Translations under genes and position numbers: made by a program
Source: Ahniella sp.
Lineage (GTDB): Bacteria > Pseudomonadota > Gammaproteobacteria > Xanthomonadales > Ahniellaceae
Assembly: GCA_016712105.1 (NCBI GenBank)
Contig: JADJRU010000001.1
Span: 310,001 to 374,000, forward strand
DNA: 64,000 bases
Direction: 5' to 3'
In this document: in pieces, positions 40,013-49,806 of the stretch
Layout: each line of letters opens with the position of its first letter
Position numbering within the stretch: position 1 is the first letter of the stretch
The notes under the pieces: model-generated
Told to the model about the DNA's origin: nothing
The model's database searches: none
Seen by the model: the letters and a program-made list of their open reading frames with translations, nothing else

Positions 40013-40780
40013 TTAGAGGGCGGCTGGCATCTTGCCGATCCAGCGCGCCAATTCGGTCTTGATTCCGTGGCCGCTCTGATTCAGCCAGTCGCGTTGTTCC
40101 TCTGTTTCGGGGAAGACGTCCTGCACCCGATCCCAGAACTTCGACGAATGGTTGCGCACCCACAGATGGCACATCTCGTGGACGACCACGTATTCCAACG
40201 CCTTGGGCGGCGCCAGGATCAGCGACAGGTCCAGACTCATGTGTCCACCGGCACTGAGACTGCCCCACAGGGTTTTCATCGGGCTGAACCGGAACCCGGA
40301 GACTGACTTGCCGAGGCGCAATTCATAGTACGCAGCAATGCGCGTGGACTCGCGCCGGATTTCGCGCATCAGGAAATTGCGCATGCCACTGGCTGCAATG
40401 CCGGATGCATCCTCGCGGTCCAACGGCACGCCGATCACCAGATCACTATTGGCAATGCGGATCTTCGGAAAACTCTCGTGTTTCCAGACCACCGGCAACT
40501 GCACACCACGGAATGAAATGATGTCCTCGCGCCCCGGCACCGGCGGAGTGAGTTTCCGACCGGTGAGTTCCAGCTGCCGCAATTTTTTGGCTAGCCAATC
40601 GGCATGTTCGCGCAGAAATGCGCGAATGGTGGCCGGATGGGTGCCTTCGGGCATCGACACACGGGCACCGCCTGCACCCACCGTCAAATTGATGCGGCGG
40701 GCGCGCGGGCTGACCGTCGCCAGCACGCGAACGCGCCGGCCTTGACTGGTCTCCACCTCAAGCAACTGCTCCGCCTGCAT
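40013..40780 (-). CDS. YgjP-type zinc metallopeptidase
   Basis: A 255-residue protein of the YgjP/DUF45 group (M48-like, SprT-related), without membrane segments. The zinc motif is VVHEMCHLWVRNHSSKFW, where HExxH is followed by the family's His-x-x-x-F/W helix. MKTLWGSLSAGGHMSLDLSL upstream is also family-specific. Function in the cell is unknown. ATG 40780 has GAGGA 6 bases upstream. Confidence 0.88.
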   Translation of the reverse strand: MQAEQLLEVETSQGRRVRVLATVSPRARRINLTVGAGGARVSMPEGTHPATIRAFLREHADWLAKKLRQLELTGRKLTPPVPGREDIISFRGVQLPVVWKHESFPKIRIANSDLVIGVPLDREDASGIAASGMRNFLMREIRRESTRIAAYYELRLGKSVSGFRFSPMKTLWGSLSAGGHMSLDLSLILAPPKALEYVVVHEMCHLWVRNHSSKFWDRVQDVFPETEEQRDWLNQSGHGIKTELARWIGKMPAAL

Positions 40781-41103
40781 GGTCAATCCTCGTTGGGTCC
40801 GCGGGATCCTTCCCGTCCAACAAGGGTCGGGGCGCGGAACGCCAATTCAAGCGGAATGTGACCGAGGCCGCAATGTGCCGACTGATAACCCTTCACGCCA
40901 CCGGTAAGGCATTGATTTTGATCACTATCATCGGATCGTTTTGTTACTGGACAGGTTGGGCCGAGCATCGCCGCAGACCGCGGGAGCTCGAAGTTCCGGA
41001 TGAACACCCCGTGTACCCGCCCTTGCGTGGACAAGAAGGCACCATGGAGCCCCTTGCGGCTGACGAAACAGGAGGAATCGGTGGCTACGTTCCAGAGAGC
41101 CTG
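40781..41103. other. Intergenic, no gene or repeat recognised
   Basis: A 323-base stretch between the YgjP-type gene and the DUF1801 gene. A forward frame from 40858 continues into the antisense of the next gene and shows no family or ribosome site. No hairpin with a T-run and no repeat shared with the rest of the window was found. Confidence 0.35.
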
Positions 41104-41520
41104 CTACCCGTAGCGCTCGCGCAAGCCTGCAATCGAACCCTCGATCAGCCGCTTGAACACCGGCGCGTCGAGATCGGACAGTCGTTTGAAGTACAGACAG
41201 GCCTTGCCCATTTTGTGTTTGCCAAGCTTTGCCAACAAAGCCTGCTGTGTGTCGTTCTCCGCATCGACGTACACCACCAGATCCCGACCGCGGATGGCAA
41301 AACCCACCAGTGGTGCTTCGCCGCTTCGCCCGCTTTCATAGGTGTACCGGTACACGCCGAATCCGACGATGCTCGGCCCCCACATCTTGGGCGGCTGCCC
41401 CGTCATCTTTTCCAGTAAAGCGGTCAGTTCCGTACAGTCGGCGAGTTGTTGTGCATCAGCCCTGGAGGCTATGTAGTCCGCAACGCTGGCACTTGTTGCC
41501 TTGGTCTTGTTGTCTGCCAT
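41104..41520 (-). CDS. DUF1801 domain protein
   Basis: A 138-residue soluble protein with the DUF1801 fold: SVADYIAS, the central PKMWGPSIVGFG and GKACLYFKRLSDLD. Members are small YdhG-like proteins of unknown function in many soil bacteria. The gene lies in a run of small leftward genes (41.1-44.5 kb) with palindromic spacers. Confidence 0.85.
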   Translation of the reverse strand: MADNKTKATSASVADYIASRADAQQLADCTELTALLEKMTGQPPKMWGPSIVGFGVYRYTYESGRSGEAPLVGFAIRGRDLVVYVDAENDTQQALLAKLGKHKMGKACLYFKRLSDLDAPVFKRLIEGSIAGLRERYG

Positions 41521-41585
41521 GGTCAGGCTCCGTCAGGATGTGGCCGCGAATTTAGCACTGGCTCGCAAGGGCTTCGAACCATTAA

Positions 41586-41737
41586 GCAGGCTCTGAAGAA
41601 GTCCATCCTGGACTTCTTCAGAGCCTGCAAGTCTGGCGCGGGTCAGGTCTCGCCTCTCGCAAATCAGCGACTTGCGTCGTTGATCGCGGCGGTGCAACCC
41701 TGCACCGCAGGAACATCTGAACTTGTTCAGAGGTTCC
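41586..41737. repeat. Cluster of palindromes including a 20-bp perfect inverted repeat
   Basis: GCAGGCTCTGAAGAAGTCCA (41586-41605) is followed by a 3-base loop and its exact inverse (41609-41628). GCGGTGCA (41689-41696) pairs with TGCACCGC (41701-41708). An imperfect repeat runs from GGAAC (41710) to GTTCC (41737) with inner CTGAAC/GTTCAG. Together they form a ~150-bp structured element in the 238-base gap between the DUF1801 and lipoprotein genes. No T-run follows, and no transposase is near. Confidence 0.7.
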
Positions 41738-41758
41738 TTTAGTCGCTTGCAGACCAGA

Positions 41759-42193
41759 CTATCGTGCACATCCTTTCTTTCCAATCCACACCAACGGGAC
41801 TTTGGCGACGATGACCGAGTACTCGTCGGCAAATTCCTGGCCCGGAACAAATGAATCGAGTGCGCCCCCACTGTGGCTGAATTCAATGTCATTCTGATCC
41901 ACCGGCTGCAGACAACCACGGAATCTGTCGTTGACATGCGCTACTGCGCCGGACATCAATGTCTTGCATTCAGGCAGTATTTGTTCATGGGGCGGCGAAT
42001 AGAAGTGCCAGGGGCAGTCAACGCTGATGGAGGCCCCCTGGGATCGAAGTGATCGTTCACTGGCGGCGGCGAATTCGAAAACACCGCAGTCGAATGACCC
42101 CTTCGCGCAACTGGCAACATCCGACATCCCGAGGGCAGCACACCCGGAGACCAAGGCCAACATTGCCAACACTCCAGCCTTCCGGATCGACAT
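41759..42193 (-). CDS. Small hypothetical lipoprotein
   Basis: A 144-residue protein with a signal sequence ending in the lipobox LVSGC (MSIRKAGVLAMLALVSGC). The mature part has five Cys residues, suggesting disulfides, and no recognised family. ATG 42193 has GGAGG 6 bases upstream, which rules against 42205. Confidence 0.65.
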   Translation of the reverse strand: MSIRKAGVLAMLALVSGCAALGMSDVASCAKGSFDCGVFEFAAASERSLRSQGASISVDCPWHFYSPPHEQILPECKTLMSGAVAHVNDRFRGCLQPVDQNDIEFSHSGGALDSFVPGQEFADEYSVIVAKVPLVWIGKKGCAR

Positions 42194-42416
42194 GATGGCC
42201 TCCATTGATGTTCGGATTGAGCATTCCAGTCTGCTTGGTCAGTCTCACCGCCCCATCGGACTCGGAGGAAAGACAGGCTCACGGCGATGTGCTCGACCCG
42301 GATTACACTACCAACATCGTGACCGAAAGACTCAATCAAATCCGGGTTAGGGCCCGATGGCAGCCATTTCATGGTCCGGCAATCCGAATCGCCGTTCGAC
42401 TGGTGTAGGGCTCACA

Positions 42417-42830
42417 TCATTCGAGCGATTTTCTGGCCGGAATGATCCAGGCGGAGTCATGACGTTCGAATCCGATCCTGGGGTAGTATTCGGTGGCTTT
42501 CGGCGCAGCCAGCAGAATGATCTTGGCCCTCTCGCCGAGCCTTGATTGGGTGAGTCGAATCAATTCCTTGCCGATCCCCTGATGCTGATAGGCCTGATCA
42601 ACGGCAAGATCCGACAGGTAGCAGCAGTATTCAAAGTCGGTGACTGATCGGGCGACTCCGATCAATGTTTCGCTGTCCCAGGCCGTACAGAGCAGATTGC
42701 CGTGCTCAAGCATCGCGTCAATGCACGCAGGGCTGTCGACAGGGCGTCGTTCCGATAGTGTGGACCGCTCGAGCAGATCGATGAAGTCGTCTCTGCTGAT
42801 GGAACGGCTGTAGTCGTATCGAATTTTCAT
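42417..42830 (-). CDS. GNAT-family N-acetyltransferase
   Basis: A ~137-residue protein with the GNAT fold. LSDLAVDQAYQHQGIGKELI is motif A including the acetyl-CoA loop (Q-x-x-G-I-G), and KIILLAAPKATEYYPRIGFERH is the C-terminal beta-bulge strand and helix. Acceptor unknown. The start is uncertain: ATG 42830 (MKIRYDYSRS) is chosen for family length, and ATG 42839 is equally possible. Confidence 0.82.
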   Translation of the reverse strand: MKIRYDYSRSISRDDFIDLLERSTLSERRPVDSPACIDAMLEHGNLLCTAWDSETLIGVARSVTDFEYCCYLSDLAVDQAYQHQGIGKELIRLTQSRLGERAKIILLAAPKATEYYPRIGFERHDSAWIIPARKSLE

Positions 42831-42891
42831 GGTGTCCATCTGCCCGGCCAAGTTTCTGGGTATTGGCTCTTGATCTTGCTGTCTCCCGCAA

Positions 42892-43326
42892 TCAAGTGCA
42901 AGGGAGCGGCCGATGACCGACAAGTCCAGAGTAGACACGAAGGCCTCTCGCATCGGTCTGTTCCACTGCATAGTCATGCTGCAGCGCGAGCCTAGTCAGC
43001 CTTGCGAAACTCTGGGGGCAGCCGCATTCTGCTTTGGTCCCAGCGAATCTGAAGAGGCTGATCACCCCGCCACGCTCCGAAATGGCCATGCAGGTTGCGC
43101 CCATAACCATTGTTTCCGATGCGCGCGATCGGTGCTTGCCGATCAGAATTGGGAAATTCAGCAACGAACAGCCACTCATGAAGAGCGGCGCCTCCCGATG
43201 TCCGATGGGAACGACGTTCACCACCCTGTTTCCGAGTGCAGAATTCGTTGGACATGAAAGATCAAGCAGCATCTTCCCGATCCCAAGCGAATCACGAGCC
43301 TTCTTTGTAGCCTGAAGGTAATCCAT
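42892..43326 (-). CDS. Doubtful open reading frame
   Basis: A 144-codon leftward frame beginning MDYLQATKKARDSLGIGKML. A middle segment (NVVPIGHREAPLFMSGCSLL) vaguely recalls the C-terminal region of wax-ester synthase/DGAT proteins. Composition is not convincingly coding and there is no good ribosome site. It lies in line with neighbouring leftward genes, so it may be a decayed fragment rather than a gene. Confidence 0.25.
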   Translation of the reverse strand: MDYLQATKKARDSLGIGKMLLDLSCPTNSALGNRVVNVVPIGHREAPLFMSGCSLLNFPILIGKHRSRASETMVMGATCMAISERGGVISLFRFAGTKAECGCPQSFARLTRLALQHDYAVEQTDARGLRVYSGLVGHRPLPCT

Positions 43327-43495
43327 TTGCAGTCCCCGATCCCGACATTGGCTTCAGACCAAAACCTGCAATCAACGGCAAACGATCACACGACCAGGTC
43401 CTCCGCCCCTGCCTTCAGCACACCAACCCCCTTTCAATCGGTTTCATCAAGACGTATTGGATTAAAACCCGGAATCTCCACGAGTGTATTCGTGC

Positions 43496-43876
43496 TCACC
43501 AGACTTGCCACCAGGGCTTCTCCACCTTGACAGGCTTGGCGACCTTGAGCTCAACCACTCCCCCGTTGAAGTTGATGCCCGTCAGGGCGCTTGCTTCTTG
43601 CGCCTCCTGGACGATAGCCCACGTCAGCTCACGTACCTCGATCACGACACGAAGATCGATCTCACTTGCGGTTGCTATCGCCGAGAGTGCGCTTGAGGTC
43701 CGTGCGGCGATGGTGCGCGCTCCGACTTGCCTGCAGGAAGTGTCGAGCTCCCCGATTCGCTTGCGGACTCGCAAGATCGAGGTTTCTCGGCCCAGGTAGT
43801 CGAGAAAATCCGCAACCTCCTCCATAAAAACCGGAAGGACCTCTTGGTCAATATCCTTGATGCGCCCGTCGGACAT
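43496..43876 (-). CDS. Small hypothetical protein
   Basis: A 126-residue soluble, mostly helical protein starting MSDGRIKDIDQEVLPVFMEE and ending in Trp-rich KPWWQVW. A helical core (LSAIATASEIDLRVVIEVRE) looks coiled. No family recognised. AAGGAG lies 9 bases upstream. Same direction as the flanking genes. Confidence 0.55.
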   Translation of the reverse strand: MSDGRIKDIDQEVLPVFMEEVADFLDYLGRETSILRVRKRIGELDTSCRQVGARTIAARTSSALSAIATASEIDLRVVIEVRELTWAIVQEAQEASALTGINFNGGVVELKVAKPVKVEKPWWQVW

Positions 43877-43961
43877 TTCCTGTTGCTCCTTTGTGTTGTG
43901 TCTTGCTGCTTGCCGAATGAATCAAGTCGCGTTGCGACCTGACGCCGACTTGAACGAATGG

Positions 43962-44501
43962 TCAGGGCGAGGGCGGAAGAGGAGGCGCAACAGGAGGGCT
44001 ACCGACCAAACTAGTTTCAGCAAGATCTCCGCTCGGAAGGAGTCCGGCAACTTGATCTTGTACCGCTTGGCAGGATGCTTCCGTACCTTCGCAGAAAACA
44101 GTCAGACCGATACCAAGCCAAGCGTTGTTGCGTTCCCGATCCAGAAGCTGTTGGATGAACACAAGGTGTTTGGGCGCCAACTTTACCCAAATGCCGCATA
44201 GGTCTTCACCGGGCAAACAATCCCAGAATGTCTCTTTACCCTGCAGTTTGGCGAGTACTGGCTCGTCCTCCCGCCAAAAAGGCGACGCCCACCTGGATCG
44301 AGGATTTCTCTCGGCCAGCGTTTGATGCAGGTCCGCCAGACTTTCGTAACCACGATCCGTGCAGTGCCACCGAGCTTGGGCGTTGCTGATGCTGATCGAG
44401 GTCGGATCGCAATACTCGCGAAAGGCCCCTTTCGCAGCCGATGAAGATGCGGCGTCGATGGCACCAGAAAGAAACAGCAGGCTCAGCAACAAGCAACGCA
44501 A
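43962..44501 (-). CDS. Secreted hypothetical protein
   Basis: A 179-residue protein with a signal peptide (MRCLLLSLLFLSGAIDAAS) and six Cys residues in the mature part, arranged in separated pairs. The C-terminus is Pro-rich (PPVAPPLPPSP). No family recognised. It is the gene nearest the transposase/recombinase relics to the right. Confidence 0.55.
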   Translation of the reverse strand: MRCLLLSLLFLSGAIDAASSSAAKGAFREYCDPTSISISNAQARWHCTDRGYESLADLHQTLAERNPRSRWASPFWREDEPVLAKLQGKETFWDCLPGEDLCGIWVKLAPKHLVFIQQLLDRERNNAWLGIGLTVFCEGTEASCQAVQDQVAGLLPSGDLAETSLVGSPPVAPPLPPSP

Positions 44502-44695
44502 GTGGACTCTCCCGTTTTCACGACGCGGTTCTGGCTGACATGGATTTGATCTTTCTTCGTTCCTGAAGCAACTTCAAGGCGACAGCGACAACCGCGCTGC
44601 AAGACCGCCTCCAGACTCAGTGCCATCCGGCCGATGCCAAAGGTTTCGGAAATGCGGGGCTCTGAGCGGCGATTGCACGTTACAATTTTGTCGAC

Positions 44696-44860
44696 ATGAG
44701 TCCGCGGTTCTTGCCGGTGGTACTGACGGATCAGCTGGTACCTGGTTCGTTCGCCCATGCGGCGCACCATCTGGTTGGTGCTCTGGAACGTTCTGCATTC
44801 GACACGCTCTATCCCAACAACCCTACTGGTGCGACTGCATCGATATTGATCAAGGCCTGA
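44696..44860 (+). mobile_element. Truncated IS1182-type transposase N-terminus
   Basis: A 54-residue frame starting MSPRFLPVVLTDQLVPGSFA and continuing with HHLVGALERSAFDTLY matches the first ~50 residues of transposases of the IS1182 type (MSPRFLPVDL...QLLPGTFAHALHHL). It stops at TGA 44858-44860, where the homology also ends, so the remaining ~400 residues are missing. No terminal inverted repeats were found. A dead insertion-sequence remnant. Confidence 0.7.
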
Positions 44861-45103
44861 ACGCATCAGACGCTTCGGCATGTTCTCTCGACTGATCTTC
44901 TCCAGACCGGGCAAGACACTCGTACAGTGGACGAGTTGCTCGGCTACACGATTGTGGCGACCACGTTGGTGTACACCCACTCAGAACCGGAAGTGACAAT
45001 ATTCGGAAATCATCATGAACCAATGGTGGAACCAACAACCTGCCCTCATGACCACGGACCGTTGAACAGACACACCCGGACACTCGCCGCTCAGGAGGCA
45101 TAG
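44861..45103 (+). pseudogene. C-terminal fragment of a tyrosine recombinase (integron-integrase/Xer type)
   Basis: Directly after the transposase stop and in the same frame comes THQTLRHVLSTDLLQTGQDT then RTVDELLGYTIVATTLVYTH. It aligns with the end of IntI/Xer recombinases (HTLRHSFATHLL... RTVQELLGH..V.TTMIYTH) and keeps the Arg-His box and the catalytic Tyr. The His of LGH is Tyr here. The N-terminal ~250 residues are absent and the tail to TAG 45101-45103 looks unrelated. A non-functional remnant. Confidence 0.65.
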
Positions 45104-45107
45104 TTTT

Positions 45108-48100
45108 TCACTCGAAGCCATCCTGGAACAATACGAAAGCTCTGGATGCGACATAAACATCATACTCAGCGTTGCCATCTGCCACACCTGCCATAAAATT
45201 CGTAGCTTCAGTAACAACAAGAACATGATTCCCAGAGTCATGAATTCGTGTACCAAACGATGCTTTGTTTGCGGTCACCGACCCAGGTCCTGCCGCCAGG
45301 CTGATTGGCGAGATTGAACCATCGTGCGCGTCCCAGACAAACGCATCGGATTCGGAGCCGTTACTGTCAACGAGCCCTTCGACAAGGTTCGTGGCTTCAC
45401 TATTGAACAATACCCAGCGCCCATCCGCGGAGAGGTCTTGCGGCGTCGAGTTGCCATCTCCGGACGCTGAAAGGCCCGTCCACGCACGTGAGATGAGCCT
45501 GGTTTGTCCGGCTCGATCAAAGAGGAAAACGTCTGCTGCGGAATTGGCATCAATATCCCCGACAAGATTCGATGCTTGGCTTTGAAACAGCACTCTCTGC
45601 CCATCCGCACTCAGATCGAAGGCGGTTGCCGAACCATTTGCCGCGACAGAGGGATTGTCGAACGCAGACGAGACAAGCGTACTGGCACCGCTGGACAAGT
45701 CATGCAGGAATACATCAACAGTGGAATTCGTATCTACTGAATTGGAGACCAGATTTGTCGCGTCGCTTTGAAACAGGACGGTCCCGCCCGTGGCACTGAT
45801 CTTCAAGCCATCGGAATTTCCGTTCGCAGTTCGATTGGGATTTCCTGCTTCGTGCGACACAAGCACTCGTGACGAAGCACTCAGGTCTGCAACAAAGACA
45901 TCCGCGAAACCGTTGTCGTCCAATACGCCTGCACCGATCTCCGGACACCCAGTAGCAAAAAGCGCCCGATCACCATCCGAACTGATCGCATATCCTATCG
46001 AAGAGCCTATCGAAGATCCACATGCCTCAAGCGGGTTCCCACTTCTGTTCGACAACAATGTCGTGGTACCGGAGTCTCGATCGTAGAGGAAAACGTCTCC
46101 TGTGGCAGGTGCATCAATCTGGCCCTGTACCAAATCAGTCGCCTCGCTGTTAAACAGGACGCGCGAACCGTCATGACTAAGTGCTGCGCCTCTGCTTGAT
46201 GCATTGGCGCCATTTGAGGGACCAATGAAGGATCGCGAAACCAGAATGTTCGTCCTGTCGGCAACATTCATCAAATACACATGAATTATGTTGGTATCCG
46301 TGCCCGTACCACCCTGAATCAGATCGGTAGCGTAACTGTCGTATAGAAGCCAGTTCCCATCACCGCTCAGCGTTTCGTTGAATGAGGGGCCATTCGCTGC
46401 CTGATTCGGAACGACAGCAGAACAGGTCAATGCGGATCGACTGGATGCCTGGAGGTTCAACAGGAAAAACTGATCGTTGGTCAGGGGATCAAAATGGCCG
46501 GCGATGACATTGTTGGCTGACGTGGAATAGATGATGGAGTTTCCATCCGGCGAGATCGACGCGCTGTAAGACGAATCGTTTACCGTGACCGCGATATTGG
46601 CGACACCCGTGGATACAGCCGAAACGGTTCCGTGCACGACATCGAATCGGAACTGATCGATCAAACCGTTCGCATCTTCACCAGACGGCAGGAGGTCACT
46701 TGCGCTACTGGAAAACAACACTGCGAGTCCGTCGCCGCTGAGCACCCCTGCCCGCGCATCACCATTGGCTGTTGAGGCTGCATTGCCTGCAGACCGTGTA
46801 ACGAGTCTCGTCGCATCTGAGGACACATCAAAAACAAACAAATCAGGGCTTTCCATGCTGTCGGCAACATCGTTGATCACGTTGGTTGCGAACGTTCTGT
46901 ACAGAACCGTCTGGCCGTCGTTCGACAAGCCCATGGGAACGGAACCTCCGTTGGCTGTGACGGTGACCTGACCTTCTGCCCGAGAAATCAGTTTCGCGGC
47001 TTCGGTCATTCGATCGAACAGGAACGTATCGCTGAACCCGTTCGCGTCGTTGGTCACTCCAGCAACCTGGGTTGCGGAGCTGGAGAACAACACATAGCGG
47101 CCATCAGCACTGAGTTCCGACCCGCCAGAGGATCCGTTCGGCGTGACCGACGGTGACCCCGAGGACCGAGAAACCAGATTGGATAACCCCAGTTCTGAAT
47201 CGAACAGATAGACATCGAAGGAAGCATTGTCATCGACGACACCGGGAACAATGTTTGTCGCACTGGTGGTGTACAAGACGTATCGCCCATCGGAACTGAG
47301 CGCGGAACGACTGCCCTGCGCCAAGAAGGAGTCTCCATTCGCTGTGGCCACTGGATTACCGAACGCTCGAGACACTAGCCGCGTCGCGCCGGTTTTTCGG
47401 TGATGCAGAAATACGTCCAAGCCAATTGCCGCCTCGACTTGCCCTTCAACGAGATCGGAAGCGTAGCTGTTATACACAATCGCTCGGCCATCATTGGATA
47501 TCGAGCCGATGCTGGATTGGGCATCGGCGGTGTGGCCCGGATTGTTCGCGCTTCGTGAGATCAGCTCCAATGACTGAGTAACCCGGTCGTACAGGAATAC
47601 GTCCAGCGATCCATTGGTGTCGAGCATGTCCTCCACCAGATTGGTGCCGTTACTTTGGAATACGACATATCGACCATCATCACTCATGTCGCCGGCAAAC
47701 GATGGACCATTGGATGTGGTTGTCGGTGCGCCAGACATCCGGGATACGAGACTCGTGGAGCCGGCATCTCGATCAAAAAGGAATACGTCCTCCATTGGGC
47801 CATTGGTGTCGGTGGCGCCGGCAATGATATTCGTCGCCTGACTGAAGTAAAGGACAAATCTGCCGTCAGCGCTGAGTGCCGACGGAACCGATTGAGCGTT
47901 TGCTGCAGTCAGCGGCGATCCTGACTGACGCGAAACAAGAATTGTCTGACCAGACTGGTTGTCCTTGAGGAACACATCCAGTGCGTCGTTGTGATCGTCT
48001 TGCCCTGGAAACAGATTCGTTGCCTCGGAACAGAACAGGGAATACCGCCCGTCATCCGAGATGATCTGTCGAGCTGTGGATTCCTCGTGATACCAATTCT

Positions 48101-48180
48101 CGTTGCCAGGCTTCTGCCCCGGTTCCCGTTGACGAGTATCCAGCCAAAACGATCAGCGCGATCTGAAACACGGACTTCAT
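45108..48180 (-). pseudogene. Large exported PD40-type beta-propeller repeat protein, frameshifted near 48070
   Basis: The joined product is ~1024 residues. Signal sequence from ATG 48180 (MKSVFQIALIVLAGYSSTG; GGAG 7 bases upstream), then about 16 repeats of ~62 residues. Each repeat has the form LSADGRYVLFSSSATN followed by a short loop with D-x-N and DVFLFDR, as in the TolB/PD40-like propeller proteins of many soil bacteria. The protein ends VLFQDGFE, a short C-terminal tail seen on many exported proteins of this order by my recollection. One extra base between 48060 and 48090 splits the signal part (ELVSRG) from the repeat part (QIISDDGRYSLF). The span is one over a multiple of three. Ligand unknown. 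Confidence 0.75.
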
Positions 48181-48247
48181 GCTCAACTCCAAGTCATTTT
48201 TTCCGGCCGGCCCTTTGGCGCAGCCCAACAAGCCTTTATTCTGCTTG

Positions 48248-48883
48248 TTATGCCATCAAGGTCCGCAAGATGATCTCCACCGCAGCCATCTGATCATCCA
48301 GGGCCATACTCGGTGCATGCCGATGATTGACGGCTTGTTCGGGGAGATACGGCAAGTGGATGAACCCTGCGCGCGCAGGAGCCTCCCTTTCGGCGAGCAG
48401 ATGTAATGCGCGATACATGACCGCGTTGCAGACGAAACTGCCGGCACTGAGTGAGCATTCAGACGGGATCTCTGCGGCATGCAATGCTTCGTGCAATTCG
48501 CGTACGGGCAAGGTACTGAAATAGGCGGCTGGACCGTTCTTGACCAGCACCTGGTCGCGGGGCTTTTTGCCGTCGTTGTCGGCGATGCGCGCATCGGCGA
48601 GATTGATGGCGACGCGTTCAATCGAGATTCGTGAGCGATTGCCGGCTTCGCCGAGCATGAGCACGATCCCGGGACGAAGCTTGCGCAGGGCGTAGCTGAG
48701 CTGGGTCTCGGCGCGGCCGAACACGGTGGGGAGTTCGCGCGCATGAATCCGGGCGCCGAGCATTTCACGACCATCGAACTGGCTGGCAACCAGCCATGAG
48801 GGATTGACGGTCTCGCCGCCGAAGGGCGTGAAGCCGGTGATCAGGATGGGTGCGGCGAGACTCTTGTTCTTGGACGGTTTCAT
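48248..48883 (-). CDS. pcp: Pyroglutamyl-peptidase I
   Basis: A 211-residue cytoplasmic cysteine peptidase (family C15) that removes N-terminal pyroglutamate. The catalytic triad is present: Glu79 in LMLGEAGNRS, Cys152 in SAGSFVCNAVMY and His176 in GFIHLPYLPEQ. It overlaps the DUF979 gene as ATGA (48880-48883). Linkage to the DUF969/DUF979 membrane pair is conserved in many bacteria and suggests that the transported compound is pyroglutamate or a related product. Confidence 0.95.
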   Translation of the reverse strand: MKPSKNKSLAAPILITGFTPFGGETVNPSWLVASQFDGREMLGARIHARELPTVFGRAETQLSYALRKLRPGIVLMLGEAGNRSRISIERVAINLADARIADNDGKKPRDQVLVKNGPAAYFSTLPVRELHEALHAAEIPSECSLSAGSFVCNAVMYRALHLLAEREAPARAGFIHLPYLPEQAVNHRHAPSMALDDQMAAVEIILRTLMA

Positions 48884-49806
48884 GCGGGTTTGGCCAGAAA
48901 GTAGATCAGCAGGATATTGACGATCAGCAGTGCGGCACCGGTGGGCGCCTGCGCCTTGATCACGGCATTACGGTCCTTGAGCTCGAGCAGGATCGCCGGC
49001 ACCAGATTGAAGTTGGCGGCCATGGGCGTCATCAGCGTGCCGCAGTAACCGCTGAGCATGCCGATTGCCACCACCGGCGCTGCGGCATAACCCTGCCCCT
49101 GAATCAGCAGGGGCACAGCGATGCCGATACTCAGCACCGGGAACGCGGCAAACGCATTCCCCATGACCATCGTGAACACGGCCATGCCGAGTGCATACGC
49201 AACGACCAGCAGGAATCCCGAATCGGCCGGTACGGCGAGGCGCACCAGATCGGACACCAACACACCCAATCCGGCCTTCGCGAACACGGCACCAAGTGTG
49301 GCCAGTGCCAGCGGAAGGACAGCGGCCCAACCAAGTCGATCGAGCACTTCCACGCCCGATTCGAATCCCAGCCGCGGCGAAACGCGCCACGTGAAGCTCG
49401 TTGCCCACCAGACCAGAAGCACGCTGCATGCCAGTCCGTACAGCGTTGCCTGCGTGGCATCCAGCAGTGGCTGACCTTGCCACTGGACCGTTTTGGCGAT
49501 CAGCATCAGCGCGACCGTGAGTAACGGAATCAGCAGCGCCGGGCGCAACACGGTGGTTCTCGGTTCGCTCGCTTGAACGGTCTTGATCAAGGTCTCGAGC
49601 TTGCCTTGAGGCAAAGCCGACAGGACACCGACCAACAATAGCCCGCCACCCACGACCGCCGGCGGCATCCAGTCTGCGGCCACGAACAGGATCGCGAGAA
49701 CGGTCCAGAACGCGGTGCCGGCCTGGTCTCCGGCACTGAATCGTCGCCAGCCGAGTCGCAACATGACGAGCGCGATGGCGAGATAGATCGGCCACAGCAC
49801 ACTCAT
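48880..49806 (-). CDS. DUF979 family membrane protein
   Basis: A 308-residue protein with about nine or ten hydrophobic segments (for example VLWPIYLAIALVML, FWTVLAILFVAAD, GCGTLMTPMAANFN-type SGYCGTLMTPMAANFNLVPA). It is the usual partner of DUF969 proteins, and together they look like a two-subunit permease of the carboxylate-transporter type. ATG 49806 overlaps the DUF969 stop (ATGA), and its own stop overlaps the pcp start. Substrate inferred from pcp linkage only. Confidence 0.85.
   Translation of the reverse strand: MSVLWPIYLAIALVMLRLGWRRFSAGDQAGTAFWTVLAILFVAADWMPPAVVGGGLLLVGVLSALPQGKLETLIKTVQASEPRTTVLRPALLIPLLTVALMLIAKTVQWQGQPLLDATQATLYGLACSVLLVWWATSFTWRVSPRLGFESGVEVLDRLGWAAVLPLALATLGAVFAKAGLGVLVSDLVRLAVPADSGFLLVVAYALGMAVFTMVMGNAFAAFPVLSIGIAVPLLIQGQGYAAAPVVAIGMLSGYCGTLMTPMAANFNLVPAILLELKDRNAVIKAQAPTGAALLIVNILLIYFLAKPA

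Noticed and set aside
40858..41418. 186-residue forward frame beside the DUF1801 gene
   Set aside because: Its second half is antisense to the DUF1801 gene and the first half has no ribosome site or recognisable domain.
41104..44501. Definite call of a cassette array with attC sites
   Set aside because: I searched the gaps for RYYYAAC and GTTRRRY pairs and found only near misses such as GTTAGGG around 42343, without a partner.
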